DNA of 64,000 nt from Orenia metallireducens (GCF_001693735.1 NZ_LWDV01000009.1:431753-495752); one strand, 5' to 3'. Numbered from the stretch's first letter, positions 7,990 through 18,023 are shown. Numbers and translations are program-made. The notes: a model not told the origin generated them from the sequence alone.

Positions 7990-9591
7990 ATGAAAATATT
8001 TAGAAATATGCAAAATATTAAATTTAAGTTGCTCTGTTCTATATTAACAATAGTATTATTGGTTATAGTCGGTATTTCTGTAACTAGCTATTCTTTTATG
8101 AAGGATAGATTATATGAAGAAAAAAGATATAAATTAAAGAATCTTGTAGAGTCTAATCTAGGAACATTAAATTACTACCATAAGTTAGAAAAGCAAGGGT
8201 TTTTAAGTCAAAAAGAGGCTCAAGCTAGGGCTAAGGATTTAATTAAGAATACCACTTATGGGAGAGAAGGGCAGGATTATTTTTGGATAAATGACTTACA
8301 AAGCAGAATGATTATGCACCCTACAAGTCCTAAACTTAATGGTCAAGATGTATCTAACATTAAAGATTCTAATGGAGTACAGATATTTGTGGAGATGGTC
8401 GATATAGTTAAAGAAGAAGGAAATGGGTTTTTAGAGTATAGGTGGCAGTACTATGATGAAAAAGGGAGGATTGAACCTAAGTTATCCTATGTAGCAGGGT
8501 TTGAGCCTTGGGGATGGGTGTTAGGAACAGGCATATATATAGATGATATTAAAGCCAATCTAGCCAGTTTAATAAGAGTGATTAGTCTAGTAGCTACCAT
8601 TACTTTCATATTGGTGACAGTAATAGTGTATTATTTAGCTAACTATTTTGCTAGACCAATTATTGAACTAACTTCTAAGGTTAATAAGTTTGCTCAAGGT
8701 GATTTAACTGTGGAAATTATAGTTGACCGAGAAGATGAGATTGGACAACTAGGAGAAAATCTAGAAATGATGCGTAATAATTTAAATAAATTGATTGCTG
8801 ATATATTTGAAATAATAGAAAACTTATCAGCATATAGTGAAGAATTATCTGCTTCAGCACAAGAGGGTAATGCGACAATAGAATCGACTAATAGTTTAGT
8901 AGAGAATATGTCAGCAAATATTCAACAGATTGCAGCTAGTTCACAAGAAGTAACTAGTTTTTCTCAAAACGCAACTTCTCAAACTGAACAAGGGTTTATT
9001 AATATTCAAGAGACAATAGATAGTAATAAAGAAATCAATCGTGTTGTAGATAAGACCTTAGCAATGATAAGAAATTTGGAAGCCAATTCTAAAGAGATAG
9101 GAAAGGTTGTTGAATTTATTACTAATATTGCTGAACAGACTAATCTACTGGCATTAAATGCTGCCATTGAGTCTGCTAGAGCTGGAGAGTATGGGCGAGG
9201 TTTTGCAGTGGTAGCTGATGAAATTAGAGAGTTGGCTAAGGAGACCAATAGTGCTACTGATAATATTAGTAGTTTGATTAAAGAGATACAAAACTTATCT
9301 ACTGGTGGATTAACAGCTATTAACCATGTCAAGGATAAGGTTAAAGAGGGAGAGGTTATTGCAGAGAAGGCAGGTCAAAGTTTTGAAAATATTAAAAAAT
9401 ATAGTATAGAAACTTCTACTCAAATTGAGCAAACAACACTATCTGCTCAAAGCTTGGCAGGAAGTAGTGAGCAATTAATGGGTTCTTCTCAAGATATAGT
9501 AAATATGTCTAGTGAAGTAGCTAATTCTGCTCAGGAATTGACTAAAATGGCTCAAAACTTACAAGAATTAATTCATAGCTTTAAGATTTAA
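7990..9591 (+). CDS. Methyl-accepting chemotaxis protein with a periplasmic Cache domain
   Basis: A 533-residue transmembrane chemoreceptor. TM1 is about residues 12-36, and TM2 about 192-216. Between them lies a single-Cache type 2 domain, seen in [18 protein letters not shown] and [23 protein letters not shown] linker (about 218-270) leads to the MCP signalling domain, whose hairpin tip is [19 protein letters not shown]. sCache_2 domains usually bind small organic acids such as pyruvate or lactate; the ligand is not readable here. ATG 7990 is preferred over the in-frame GTG 12 bases upstream because GTGAGGA then acts as ribosome-binding site. Confidence 0.93.
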   Translation: MKIFRNMQNIKFKLLCSILTIVLLVIVGISVTSYSFMKDRLYEEKRYKLKNLVESNLGTLNYYHKLEKQGFLSQKEAQARAKDLIKNTTYGREGQDYFWINDLQSRMIMHPTSPKLNGQDVSNIKDSNGVQIFVEMVDIVKEEGNGFLEYRWQYYDEKGRIEPKLSYVAGFEPWGWVLGTGIYIDDIKANLASLIRVISLVATITFILVTVIVYYLANYFARPIIELTSKVNKFAQGDLTVEIIVDREDEIGQLGENLEMMRNNLNKLIADIFEIIENLSAYSEELSASAQEGNATIESTNSLVENMSANIQQIAASSQEVTSFSQNATSQTEQGFINIQETIDSNKEINRVVDKTLAMIRNLEANSKEIGKVVEFITNIAEQTNLLALNAAIESARAGEYGRGFAVVADEIRELAKETNSATDNISSLIKEIQNLSTGGLTAINHVKDKVKEGEVIAEKAGQSFENIKKYSIETSTQIEQTTLSAQSLAGSSEQLMGSSQDIVNMSSEVANSAQELTKMAQNLQELIHSFKI

Positions 9592-9637
9592 GAATTAATA
9601 AATTAAGTGGGTATCTAATTTTATAAGAAATTATCTT

Positions 9638-9676
9638 AAAAGACCTAGTTAAAGGATCCTTTAACTAGGTCTTTTA
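9638..9676 (+). terminator. Rho-independent terminator
   Basis: A perfect 19-bp palindrome arm (AAAAGACCTAGTTAAAGGA and its complement, meeting at GGATCC) runs into TTTTAG. It separates the two chemoreceptor genes. Confidence 0.8.
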
Positions 9677-9814
9677 GTAAGTGAGATAAAGTATTAAATA
9701 AAAAAGTGAGCTAAATAATAGAGGCTTTGCAGGAGTTTAGTTATAATTAGGTTAATATTATAGATGAATCTTAATTTATTATGAGATAAAATTCAAACTA
9801 AAGGGTGGGATGGT

Positions 9815-11413
9815 ATGTATCTTATGAATTTGAAAATCAAACATAAAATCTTATTAAGCATAACTCTGGGGTTGATCGTTGCATTGTTAAGTGTTGGAAT
9901 AGTGGTTAATTTACAATTCAATAATTTTGTAGAGAAGCAAAATGTCAATTTAGAAGATCTTAAAATTGAGATATTAACTGCTATAGGGGTTACTTTTATC
10001 ATTATATCTCTTCTAATTACCTTTATTATGCTAAGGTTATCTAATTACATAAGCAAAGGCTTGGCTAAGATTACATATGGGATGAAGCAGTTAGCTACAG
10101 GAGATTTAACTATCAGATTAGAGGTTAATAAGCAGGATGAATTTGGACAGCTTTATCAGTCTTTTAATGAGAGTGTTAAAGAGCAGAGTATTTTAGTCAA
10201 TAAGATATTAGAAGATGCAGAGAGTTTATTATTATATAGTGAGATATTATCTGCCAGTACTGAGGAAGGTAATGCAGCTATCGAGACAACTAATCAATTG
10301 ATTGAAAGTATGTCTGCTAATATTCAAGAGATATCTGCTAGTGGTGAAGAGGTAACCAGTTTTGCAGAAGAGTCTACAGCTCAGACCCAATCAGGTAAAG
10401 AGAATATGGTAGAGACAGTAAGTAGGATGGAAGAGATTAATCAGAAAGTCAAAGTTACTGTTGATTTAATCAAAGAGTTAAATAGCAATAGTGAAGAGAT
10501 AGGTGGTATTATAGAGCTAATTACTAATGTTGCTGACCAAACAAATCTATTAGCATTAAATGCGGCAATAGAAGCTGCTAGAGCAGGAGAGCATGGTCAA
10601 GGCTTTACAGTAGTTGCAGAAGAGATTAGAGAGTTAGCTGAAGAGACCACTAAAGCTACTGTTAACGTTAAGAGGTTGATTGAGAATACTAGAATAAACT
10701 CTCAAAATGTGATTAAGGCTATTAAAGAGGTAGAAGAGAAGACTCTAGAAGGCCAAACTATTACAGAGAGTACTAATCAAATATTTGCTCAGATAGAAGA
10801 AGCCAGCGAAGAGACTACAGCACAGATTGAACAGATAGCTTATGGTGCTCAAGATTTAGCTAATGATAGTGAAGCATTGGTTTTAGCAGCCAAGGATATA
10901 GATAATATGTCCCAAGAGATTAATAATTCATCTAATGAATTAAAGGATAAAGCTAATGATTTAAAATCTCTAGTGGCTAAATTTGTCTTAGAAGATAAGG
11001 TAGCTGTGACCAAATGGAATGATAAGTATAAGGTTGGAGTAGAGAAGATTGATGAACAGCATAAGGGAATATTTGAAAGGGCAAATTACTTATTAGATGC
11101 CCACAAGAATCAAAGTAGTGAAAAGGATATTGAAGAAGTAATGGATTTCTTGGCAAATTATATCGATAAGCATTTTAGGGAAGAAGAAGAGATACAACGA
11201 AAGTATGAGTATCCAGATTATGAAAATCATAAGAAGATACATCACAATTTTGAAAGTAAGGTTAAGGAGGTTATAGCAGATTATAAAAATTCTACGGTAA
11301 AGGTCACTTCATTGATGAAGTTAAATAAGATGGTAACAGGTTGGTTAATAGAGCATATTAAAAGGGAAGATCAGAAGTTAGCTGAGTATATCAATAATAG
11401 TCAGATATCATAG
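9815..11413 (+). CDS. Chemoreceptor with C-terminal bacteriohemerythrin (O2 sensor)
   Basis: A 532-residue membrane chemoreceptor. TM1 (about 11-30) and TM2 (about 48-70) are separated by a loop too short to hold a sensor domain. HAMP, then an MCP signalling domain with tip [20 protein letters not shown] follow. From about residue 392 there is a bacteriohemerythrin domain with the ligand motifs [28 protein letters not shown] and IEHIKREDQ. Sensing is therefore cytoplasmic: the di-iron site at the C-terminus is expected to bind O2, as known for DcrH-type receptors. It probably steers the cell away from oxygen. Context with hemerythrin, flavodoxin and flavodiiron genes supports this. Confidence 0.95.
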   Translation: MYLMNLKIKHKILLSITLGLIVALLSVGIVVNLQFNNFVEKQNVNLEDLKIEILTAIGVTFIIISLLITFIMLRLSNYISKGLAKITYGMKQLATGDLTIRLEVNKQDEFGQLYQSFNESVKEQSILVNKILEDAESLLLYSEILSASTEEGNAAIETTNQLIESMSANIQEISASGEEVTSFAEESTAQTQSGKENMVETVSRMEEINQKVKVTVDLIKELNSNSEEIGGIIELITNVADQTNLLALNAAIEAARAGEHGQGFTVVAEEIRELAEETTKATVNVKRLIENTRINSQNVIKAIKEVEEKTLEGQTITESTNQIFAQIEEASEETTAQIEQIAYGAQDLANDSEALVLAAKDIDNMSQEINNSSNELKDKANDLKSLVAKFVLEDKVAVTKWNDKYKVGVEKIDEQHKGIFERANYLLDAHKNQSSEKDIEEVMDFLANYIDKHFREEEEIQRKYEYPDYENHKKIHHNFESKVKEVIADYKNSTVKVTSLMKLNKMVTGWLIEHIKREDQKLAEYINNSQIS

Positions 11414-11446
11414 TTAAAAGATACTCATCTGATTAATATTTAATTC

Positions 11447-11476
11447 AAGCCCACCTTATTAAGGTGGGCTTCTCTG
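11447..11476 (+). terminator. Rho-independent terminator
   Basis: Stem AAGCCCACCTT / AAGGTGGGCTT with loop ATT follows the hemerythrin chemoreceptor. Confidence 0.85.
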
Positions 11477-11480
11477 TATT

Positions 11481-11997
11481 ATTTGGCGTAAAGAGCCAAA
11501 TAAAATAATTGAAAAGTATTTGGAATGGGTAGAGGGAAAAACAAAGGAAAAAGCAATTATTGTCTATGAAACCATGTGGGGATAGTACAGAGTTAATGGC
11601 GAAAAAGATTGCGGATGGTTTGATAGATGAAGGGATAGAAGTTCATTTTTATCGTAAGTCTAAGTCTGATAAGAATAATATTGTTAAAGAGTTTCTTGAT
11701 GCTAAGGTAATTATCATTTGATCTTCTACTATTAATAATGTGATAATTCCTGAGCTAGTACCTTTATTAGAAGAATTGGAAGGATTGAGGTTTAAAAATA
11801 AGATAGGAGCAGCCTTTGGTTCATATGGTTGGCGAGGAGGTGCAACTAGAAGGATTGCTAAGAGATTAGAAAGAGCTAAGATTGAGTTGATTGGTGATCC
11901 TCTAGAGGTTGTATATGTTCCTGATAAAGAGCAATTAAGAAGTTGTTACGAATTTGGTGTAGAGCTTGCTAAAAGAATAAGAGAATCTATTAATTGA
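11481..11997 (+). pseudogene. Remnant of a flavodiiron protein (flavodoxin domain only)
   Basis: Conceptual translation starts IWRKEPNKIIEKYLEW, the linker that follows the last di-iron ligand in FprA-type proteins, and continues into a flavodoxin domain (KAIIVYETMWG). An extra T after GGA near 11582 shifts the frame; restoring it gives STELMAKKIADGLIDEG. A TGA near 11720 then replaces the glycine codon of VIII-G-SSTINN. The remaining frame is open to 11997 (FKNKIGAAFGSYGWRGGAT). The whole di-iron (metallo-beta-lactamase) domain, about 240 codons, is missing; the break falls just after the preceding terminator. An intact paralogue is at 46492. The final 86-codon frame is probably not translated. 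Confidence 0.85.
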
Positions 11998-12024
11998 AGA
12001 TATTTATAAATATATGCTAACTTT

Positions 12025-12056
12025 AAAAAGGCAAGGATTGCTCCCTGCCTTTTTCT
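12025..12056. terminator. Terminator (probably bidirectional)
   Basis: Stem AAAAAGGCA / TGCCTTTTT after the flavodiiron remnant; the reverse strand end (AAAAAGGC) also gives a T-run for the small gene at 12089-12226. Confidence 0.75.
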
Positions 12057-12088
12057 TACTTGAAAGAAGGCATTACATTTTAAAGAAA

Positions 12089-12226
12089 CTACTTTTTAGT
12101 TAGTCTACCTATCACAAATGCTCCAGTAGCTAAAGCTACTATCTTAGAATAGAATAACTGTGGATCCTTGTCTAATAGCATTTGGTCAAACCTTTTCTTC
12201 ACTTTGAAGATAGATTTGAAATTCAT
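12089..12226 (-). CDS. Small basic protein with one hydrophobic segment
   Basis: A 45-codon ORF: MNFKSIFKVKKRFDQMLLDK, then a hydrophobic stretch YSKIVALATGAFVIGRL near the C-terminus, ending in TKK. Ribosome-binding site AAAGGGGG lies 5 bases before the ATG, and a terminator follows the stop. I do not recognise a family. The good RBS and terminator argue that it is real. It is probably membrane associated. Confidence 0.55.
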   Translation of the reverse strand: MNFKSIFKVKKRFDQMLLDKDPQLFYSKIVALATGAFVIGRLTKK

Positions 12227-12583
12227 AATATCCCCCTTTCGAGTTACTATTATAATTGCCATTATTTAAAGATAATATTCTAATTATTATAAATATAACT
12301 TTGAACTTCAATGCAAGAATCATCAGTTAATAGCTATATTGAGATATTTTATAATCTACAATATACAGTTTACAATTGATACGAAAGTGTGGCAATACTT
12401 CTCTATTGTATTAACGGTTTGTTAGTAAAAGAGATTATCGCTCTTGTTAGAATAAAAAGTATAATATTTACAATTGTTTTATGTTAAACTAATTTTGATT
12501 AGCCTTATCTGATACAATAACTGATATACTAGTTTAACTATAATAAACCAGTTAGAAAATAATATCAAAATGGAGTGATGGTT
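12227..12583. other. Intergenic region, no gene seen
   Basis: About 350 A+T-rich bases between divergent genes. It must hold the promoter of the small - strand gene and that of the lipoprotein gene, but no pair of hexamers stands out. I see no RNA structure or repeat. Confidence 0.5.
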
Positions 12584-12931
12584 TTGAAGAATCTTTTCAA
12601 ATTAGGTTTAATCCTTATAACCTTGTTATCTATTGCAGCTTGTGCTAAGGAGGAGTCTACTACAATTGAAGGTATAATAATGGAGGTAGAGGAGAATAGA
12701 GTCCTAGTTAGCCAAAGGGAGGATATTACAGTGGCTGATTTAAATAAGAGCCATGAGGAACTAGTTGCAGAGGGAGGATATGATTTAATTTGGATTAATA
12801 CTGAAAAGTTAGATCAACAATTTGAGAAAGGATTAGGGGTCAATATTTGGATTAGCGGTAATATAATAGAGTCTTATCCTGCTCAAGCTACAGCAGAGAG
12901 AGTAGAGGTTTATGAGAGAGGTTTTTATTAA
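12584..12931 (+). CDS. DUF3221-like (YobA-like) lipoprotein
   Basis: A 115-residue secreted lipoprotein. The signal peptide is followed by lipobox LSIAAC, with the lipidated cysteine at residue 20 when the TTG at 12584 is used. That start is 8 bases from GGAG at 12572; the ATG at 12578 is too close to it. The mature part (EGIIMEVEENRVLVSQRED, then VNIWISGNIIESYPAQATAERVEV) looks like a small beta-barrel of the DUF3221/YobA type, in which a protein of unknown function is anchored outside the membrane. It stands alone between terminators. Confidence 0.7.
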   Translation: MKNLFKLGLILITLLSIAACAKEESTTIEGIIMEVEENRVLVSQREDITVADLNKSHEELVAEGGYDLIWINTEKLDQQFEKGLGVNIWISGNIIESYPAQATAERVEVYERGFY

Positions 12932-12948
12932 AGACACTTAGAGATACT

Positions 12949-12991
12949 TAAAAAATCCATTTCAATCACTATATTGAAATGGATTTTTTAA
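12949..12991. terminator. Bidirectional terminator between convergent genes
   Basis: Stem AAAAAATCCATTTCAAT / ATTGAAATGGATTTTTT with a short loop lies between the lipoprotein and HD-hydrolase genes. Confidence 0.85.
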
Positions 12992-13003
12992 AGTAAACTA
13001 TAT

Positions 13004-13510
13004 TTAAGAAAATGATTTAATAAATAGACTTTTAGCTAAACTCTTAGCAACATCACTTAAATAAATTTTATCTATGACTTCTGCTAAAGGTTTCTTTTGA
13101 TTTTCTAAACCATACTCTTCAGGTAAATTGACCAACCAATCAGCATCATAGAGTAGTTTGAAGTTGGTAGTCTTAATAGTTCCAGGAGAATGATGGTGCC
13201 CAATTATCTGACAGATTTCTTCTATTAGTTCTTTATTAATATCAAAGCTTGTAAGTATCTCTTTAGCGATAGGTGGACCTTCTATCTCCTGGTATTTACC
13301 AGCTGGGCTATTATATTTCTTTTCAGCCTGATGAATACCGATATCATGTAAGATAGCAGAATAGATGATTACCTCTGGATTGATATCATCACCTTGATAT
13401 AGTTTGATTAATCTCTCAGCATAATTGGTTACTTGCAAGGCATGTTCTATTCTTCGCTGGTCATCTCCAAAATAGTTCTTCATTTCCTTAATTAATTCTT
13501 CTTTGAACAT
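13004..13510 (-). CDS. HD-domain phosphohydrolase
   Basis: A 168-residue soluble metal-dependent HD hydrolase. Metal-ligand candidates are H23 (RRIEHALQV), the H55-D56 doublet (SAILHDIG), the GHHHSPG histidines and the aspartate of LLYDADWL. This is the usual H...HD...H...D order of the superfamily. Substrate is unknown; members cleave nucleotides, cyclic dinucleotides or other phosphoesters. ATG 13510 is chosen because the upstream in-frame GTG falls inside the ribosome-binding site AAGGAGGTGG. Monocistronic, facing the lipoprotein gene. Confidence 0.85.
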   Translation of the reverse strand: MFKEELIKEMKNYFGDDQRRIEHALQVTNYAERLIKLYQGDDINPEVIIYSAILHDIGIHQAEKKYNSPAGKYQEIEGPPIAKEILTSFDINKELIEEICQIIGHHHSPGTIKTTNFKLLYDADWLVNLPEEYGLENQKKPLAEVIDKIYLSDVAKSLAKSLFIKSFS

Positions 13511-13853
13511 TAATTCCACCTCCTTGGTTTAAGATGTGTTTTGGAATGGATAGTTATATTAATTATAACTGAGATTATTGGTAATATCTATGCTATATTT
13601 CACATATAGATAAATAATCTCTATTTATTAGAGTTTTTTAGGAAGGAGAGACAATAAAAATTAGAATTTTACTCCCTAAACCATTACTTTAGTTAAATTG
13701 TAAAAATTGACAGCTATTATTCTTATCTACTAAATTACCTAAAATAATGATAAGTATCTTGACAGTAAGTCTCTTTTTTTATAGAATAAAACCAAGTAAA
13801 CAACTCAGAATTATATAAATTTATAAGTTTATAAGACAAAGGAGATGGCTAAG
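13511..13853. other. Divergent intergenic region
   Basis: It holds the promoter of the chemoreceptor-like gene (annotated separately) and, presumably, that of the HD-hydrolase gene. No ORF with a ribosome-binding site or structured RNA is visible. Confidence 0.5.
13759..13787 (+). promoter_or_regulatory. SigA-type promoter
   Basis: TTGACA at 13759-13764 and TAGAAT at 13782-13787, separated by exactly 17 bases, about 65 bases before the start of the soluble chemoreceptor-like gene. Confidence 0.75.
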
Positions 13854-14627
13854 ATGCTAGGAAGGGGTAAATTAAAAGCAGAAATCAGAAGATTAGAATC
13901 AGAAAAATTAACTTTAAGGTCTGAGTTAGATGCTAAAGATAAGGAGCTTGAGCTTCTAAAAGATAAGTTAGTTCAAAAGGAGAATATTCAAAATAAGCTT
14001 GATGATTATAAGGATAATCTTAAAAATCAAGTAGAAAAGATGAAAGAGGAGGATAGATGGATAATTGGTGTGGTCAATCAGATCAATAATAAAGCAACTC
14101 TAGTGTTAGAGGAGAATAGGGTGGAAGAAGAGATTATAAAGAGTATGAAAGATGATTTAAAGGGTTCGATGCTGAGGTTAGATGACTTTCATAAGGTGTT
14201 TAATCAGTTACATGGTGAGATTAACAATATCTCTAAATTTGTAGAGCAGATTAAAAAGATTGCTGATCAGACCAATATGTTAGCCTTAAATGCTGCTATC
14301 GAAGCTGTTCGAGCAGAGCAATCAGGAGCAGGTTTTTCAGTTGTAGCAGAAGAGGTTAAGGACTTATCCTTAAGAACAGGTGATTTGTTGAAAGAGATTA
14401 TTGATAGTACTAGAGAGATATATAAACAATTAGCTGAAGCTAAAGGTGGAATCAAGGAACTTGATTTACATATGGATAAGAACCAGAGGGTAGCTTGGCA
14501 GCTAGAGAGCCATTTTAATAATGTAGTTGAATTGATAGATGGTATCTTTATGATGGTGGGTAGAATTAATGAGGCTGGAGAAGAGCATTTGGATTTAGGA
14601 AATAATATTATAAAACTGTTAAATTGA
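13854..14627 (+). CDS. Soluble chemoreceptor-like signalling protein
   Basis: A 257-residue protein without membrane segments. Residues 1-70 form a charged coiled coil. A chemoreceptor hairpin tip lies at about 137-170: [20 protein letters not shown], then [13 protein letters not shown]. Only the tip region that contacts CheA and CheW is kept; the long methylation helices are short or absent. It may therefore act as a cytoplasmic receptor or a regulator of the chemotaxis array. AAAGGAG at 13838-13844 selects ATG 13854; the in-frame ATG at 13845 abuts the site. A consensus SigA promoter lies upstream. Confidence 0.85.
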   Translation: MLGRGKLKAEIRRLESEKLTLRSELDAKDKELELLKDKLVQKENIQNKLDDYKDNLKNQVEKMKEEDRWIIGVVNQINNKATLVLEENRVEEEIIKSMKDDLKGSMLRLDDFHKVFNQLHGEINNISKFVEQIKKIADQTNMLALNAAIEAVRAEQSGAGFSVVAEEVKDLSLRTGDLLKEIIDSTREIYKQLAEAKGGIKELDLHMDKNQRVAWQLESHFNNVVELIDGIFMMVGRINEAGEEHLDLGNNIIKLLN

Positions 14628-14658
14628 AAAAATGGATTCGATTTCGAATCTATTTTTA
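14627..14658 (+). terminator. Rho-independent terminator
   Basis: Stem GATTCGA / TCGAATC extended by A-T pairs, followed by TATTTTTATTTT. The rest of 14659-14932 has one further hairpin (GGTAGTTGGC / CCAACTACC region, about 14756-14792) of unknown role and no gene. Confidence 0.75.
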
Positions 14659-14932
14659 TTTTTATAATCTCTTAAAGTGACCTTAATCACAGTAAATACT
14701 TTCTTTATCTGTTATTATTAACTTAAAGTTGAGGGATAGTAAAGAGTGATAAGTAGGTAGGTGGTTGGTTAGGTTAAAGCCAACTACCTATCAAAGATCA
14801 AAAAAAGTCCGATAAGATTTCTATATTATTAAATTAATTTTGCTATTAATACAGTACATAATTGATAAAAAAGTAATTTAATACTTAAAATAGTTATTAA
14901 CAGCTAAAAATAAAATATAGAGAGGTGTTAAG

Positions 14933-15655
14933 ATGAAGTTTTATGAAGAGTTTAGTCTTTACTATGATTATATCTTCCCTTTAAAAGAGAAGAAATTAAA
15001 GTTTCTAATGGATAATCTCCAAGATAATGGAAAGGCCTTAGACTTGGCTACAGGAACAGGAAATTATGCTATAGCCTTGGCTAAGGAAGGCTATCAAGTG
15101 TCAGCTCTGGATTTGAGTGAAGAGATGATAAATTTAGCTAAAGAGAAGGCTTATGAAGAGCAGGCAGAGGTTGATTTTAGAGTAGATGATATGCTCAATC
15201 TAGATAAATTATACCAACCAGCAAGTTTTGATTTGATAAATTGTATAGGTAACTCATTGGTACATCTAGATAATCAAGAAGAGATAAGAGAATTGATAAA
15301 TAAAAGCTATGACTTGTTAAAAAAGAAAGGTAAATTAGTCCTACAGATTGTTAATTATGACAGGATCTTAGCTAAAGAGATTAAGAGTCTACCTACTATA
15401 ACAGGACCTAATTCTATTGTAGAATTGGTTAGAGACTATGAGTTTAGAGAGGGAAAGGTAGATTTTAAGACTCGCTTGACTACTCCTAGGGGAGAATTTA
15501 AGAATTCGGTCTTATTATATCCTTTAGAGTCTGATCTGTTAAAGGAGTTATTGTTAGAAGCAGGCTTTAATGAAGTCAAATTTTATGGTGATTTTAATTA
15601 TAGTCAATATCAGAAGTTAGATTCATTTCCACTGGTAGTAGTGGCAGATAAATAA
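14933..15655 (+). CDS. Class I SAM-dependent methyltransferase
   Basis: A 240-residue soluble methyltransferase. SAM motif I is ALDLATGTGNYAIALA (about 36-51), motif II is SALDLSEEMINLAKEK (about 60-75), and FRVDDMLNL and DLINCIGNSLVHL give the later motifs. A central region (FKTRLTTPRGEFKNS) would shape the acceptor site. The acceptor is not predictable. RBS GAGAGGTG precedes the ATG. It has its own terminator and stands alone. Confidence 0.88.
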   Translation: MKFYEEFSLYYDYIFPLKEKKLKFLMDNLQDNGKALDLATGTGNYAIALAKEGYQVSALDLSEEMINLAKEKAYEEQAEVDFRVDDMLNLDKLYQPASFDLINCIGNSLVHLDNQEEIRELINKSYDLLKKKGKLVLQIVNYDRILAKEIKSLPTITGPNSIVELVRDYEFREGKVDFKTRLTTPRGEFKNSVLLYPLESDLLKELLLEAGFNEVKFYGDFNYSQYQKLDSFPLVVVADK

Positions 15656-15685
15656 AGAAAAAGGGGATAATCCCCCTTTTTCTTT
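15654..15685 (+). terminator. Rho-independent terminator
   Basis: Stem AAAGAAAAAGGGG / CCCCTTTTTCTTT directly after the methyltransferase stop codon. Confidence 0.85.
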
Positions 15686-15764
15686 GAATAAATCTTAATT
15701 TTGATTAAGTCCAAGATTAAAGTTAAGTTCTATTAATACTTCAATTTAAACTTAGACTCAATCT

Positions 15765-17111
15765 TTAAATAGGATAATGAAGACTACTATAAGCTAAATC
15801 AATTCTTAAACTCTCATTACCAGTAATATTGTGTTCTAATTTGAATCTGTTCAACATTTCTTTCCATTCTTCATCAGAGACATTCTGATATTCTCCCTTT
15901 AGCCTTTTTAACCTCAGCTCCCTCAAGTTTGGATATTTTCTTTCTAAATTCTTACTCATTAGATAACCTCCTTCATCTAATTTGAACTTTAGATTATGAT
16001 TAATCTCTATTAATGAAGCAGCTTGTGATATAATCCACAGTTTAGCTAAATCGATTTCTGGATTGATAATTATCTCTTCTTCTATAATATGAATCTCTTT
16101 AGAATTTTGTGTCAATCGATTATTAAATAAGTTCCAACAAAAAGGAGTCAAACTTAGATTATTACCCCTTATGTTAAATATATTCAATAAATTAAATATT
16201 TTTCCTCTTTTTCTAATATCAAAATTTAATTCTTCTATAATAAAGTCTATAGGAATCTCTTTATTTAAAGGATAATGAATTAAGACTGCAATTATTTCTC
16301 TTATCTTTCTAACATTATGGGGAAAGAAGATATCTAAGAAATCTAGAATCTTTTCTGAATACTCTGTGTTTAACCATCTATTAAAGTTATTCCTTAATTT
16401 GAGGTTATTTAAATAGATTAATCTCCGTTTATGGCTATAATCTAAAATGTAATTTAATAATTCTTCAGTATTAAAATCAGTGAAGTTGATTTTACTAAGG
16501 TAAGATAATAGTTTATCTTTTATATCTTGGTTGCTTAATCTACTATTTTTAGATAGTTTATTGGCATAACCTAATACCAAGACTGAATACATAAAGAAGT
16601 TAATATCAGGCTTCTTTTCTACTGAGATTGCCTGATTTAATAATTCAGGAACCTTTATTTTAAGCTCTTTTTTGATTGGCTTTTTCGCATTTCCACTAAT
16701 AATATCATCATTAATATCCTCTTGTTTAACAGATCTATTATTTATATTTAAGGGAGTCTTCTTTACTTTAAAATTCTCCTCTATAATATCCTTTAAATCC
16801 TTTGGTAAGTAATAGAAGTTATTCTCTTCATAGAGAAATCCCAAGTTATTTAATTGTTGATATATATTAGATTCAAGTACTTTCTTATTTATTGATTCTG
16901 TAGAGGTTAAACTCTTTAAAACCCTAGTTGCTTGTGGTGATAATTCTGTATTTACTATCTTTTGAAAGTAAGTAGAATTAGATAATTTATCTTTTAATTG
17001 ATTGCTCAACCAGTTTTTTGAGAAGGTTGGGGTATAGTAGATATTATGTTTTTTGGCAATTTGATCTAATAATTTGGGAGAACTCTTCTTTAAGTACTCT
17101 ATTAATTTCAT
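15765..17111 (-). CDS. Protein of unknown function, possibly with a helicase-associated N-terminal fold
   Basis: A 448-residue soluble, Lys/Asn/Ile-rich protein. The first 110 residues contain a SAP-like helical repeat and winged-helix-like segment (LLDQIAKKHNI, WLSNQLKDKL, LSPQATRVLKSL, LNNLGFLYEENNFYYLP). This order is similar to the N-terminal region of proteins with an XPB/Ssl2-like helicase-associated domain, but no helicase motors are present. The C-terminal third has no recognised motif. AAAGGAGGT selects ATG 17111 over an ATG eight codons upstream. No operon partner. The fold guess is weak; DNA binding is only a possibility. Confidence 0.6.
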   Translation of the reverse strand: MKLIEYLKKSSPKLLDQIAKKHNIYYTPTFSKNWLSNQLKDKLSNSTYFQKIVNTELSPQATRVLKSLTSTESINKKVLESNIYQQLNNLGFLYEENNFYYLPKDLKDIIEENFKVKKTPLNINNRSVKQEDINDDIISGNAKKPIKKELKIKVPELLNQAISVEKKPDINFFMYSVLVLGYANKLSKNSRLSNQDIKDKLLSYLSKINFTDFNTEELLNYILDYSHKRRLIYLNNLKLRNNFNRWLNTEYSEKILDFLDIFFPHNVRKIREIIAVLIHYPLNKEIPIDFIIEELNFDIRKRGKIFNLLNIFNIRGNNLSLTPFCWNLFNNRLTQNSKEIHIIEEEIIINPEIDLAKLWIISQAASLIEINHNLKFKLDEGGYLMSKNLERKYPNLRELRLKRLKGEYQNVSDEEWKEMLNRFKLEHNITGNESLRIDLAYSSLHYPI

Positions 17112-17243
17112 ATAATGACCTCCTTTACTATTCATCAGTAGGTGAAGTTATGATATATATTTATGCATAGCTATTTTAATATATTCTATTTTTCATCACA
17201 GGAATCGAATCCTTGAATATTATGGAGTAATGGAGGTGATTGA

Positions 17244-18023
17244 ATGGTTGAATCTTTATCAACTTATAATATTCTGACTTTAGGTATCTTGGCAAGTTTA
17301 GCTGCTGGATTAGCCACAGGTGTTGGAGCTCTACCAATCTTTTTTACTAGTAATATCCCTAAGAAGGTCTTGGATACCTCTTTAGGCTTTGCAGCAGGGG
17401 TAATGTTAGCAGCAACTTCTTTTAGTTTAATTATTCCAGCTATTGAGAGTGCTGGGGGAAGTATTAAAGGGGCTACTATAACCTTATTAGGTATCCTAGC
17501 AGGAGGAGGTTTTCTAGATTTAGTAGATAAGTTCTTTCCAGATACCAATCTGTTAGCTAGCTCTACTGATGAAAATTCCAATTTGAGAAGGGTTTGGCTC
17601 TTTGCATTAGCGATCACTATACATAACTTTCCAGAAGGATTGGCAGTAGGGGTTGGCTTTGGTGATGGTAATATAGCCAATGGTCTAGGTTTAGCAATTG
17701 CTATTGGATTACAGAATATTCCTGAAGGTTTAGCGGTGGCTATCCCTTTTGTAAGAGAGAAGGTAGAAATTTGGAAGGCTTTTCTTATAGCATTATTAAG
17801 TGGATTGGTAGAGCCCCTTGGAGGGTTATTAGGTGTAGGGTTGGTACAGGTATCTAAATCATTATTACCTTTTGCTTTGGCTTTTGCAGCAGGAGCGATG
17901 TTATTTGTTATCAGTAATGAGATTATACCAGAAAGTCAAAAAGATGCTACATCAAATATATCTACCCATGCTATCTTGATTGGTTTTGTAATTATGATGT
18001 TCTTAGATAATGTCTTAGGATAA
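17244..18023 (+). CDS. ZIP-family divalent metal transporter
   Basis: A 259-residue membrane protein with about eight TM helices. The metal-site motifs are HNFPEGLAVGVG in TM4 and QNIPEGLAVAIP in TM5, both diagnostic for ZIP transporters of the GufA/ZupT kind. It carries zinc, or possibly iron or manganese, into the cytoplasm. A hydrophilic loop near residues 108-120 separates TM3 and TM4. Start ATG follows GGAGGTGATTGA. No metal-responsive operator is recognisable upstream. Confidence 0.92.
   Translation: MVESLSTYNILTLGILASLAAGLATGVGALPIFFTSNIPKKVLDTSLGFAAGVMLAATSFSLIIPAIESAGGSIKGATITLLGILAGGGFLDLVDKFFPDTNLLASSTDENSNLRRVWLFALAITIHNFPEGLAVGVGFGDGNIANGLGLAIAIGLQNIPEGLAVAIPFVREKVEIWKAFLIALLSGLVEPLGGLLGVGLVQVSKSLLPFALAFAAGAMLFVISNEIIPESQKDATSNISTHAILIGFVIMMFLDNVLG

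Noticed and set aside
9006-9332. A 108-codon - strand frame inside the Cache chemoreceptor gene
   Set aside because: It mirrors the conserved MCP hairpin, and a similar antisense frame appears opposite the tip of the soluble chemoreceptor-like gene.
14754-14792. Hairpin with GTAGGTGGTTGG and CCAACTACC considered as a terminator or small RNA
   Set aside because: No T-run follows and a proper terminator lies just upstream at 14627-14658.
17264-17680. A 138-codon open frame on the - strand inside the ZIP transporter gene
   Set aside because: It is the mirror of a clear transporter with HNFPEG and NIPEG motifs; the antisense product is Pro/Lys-rich without any family likeness or ribosome-binding site.
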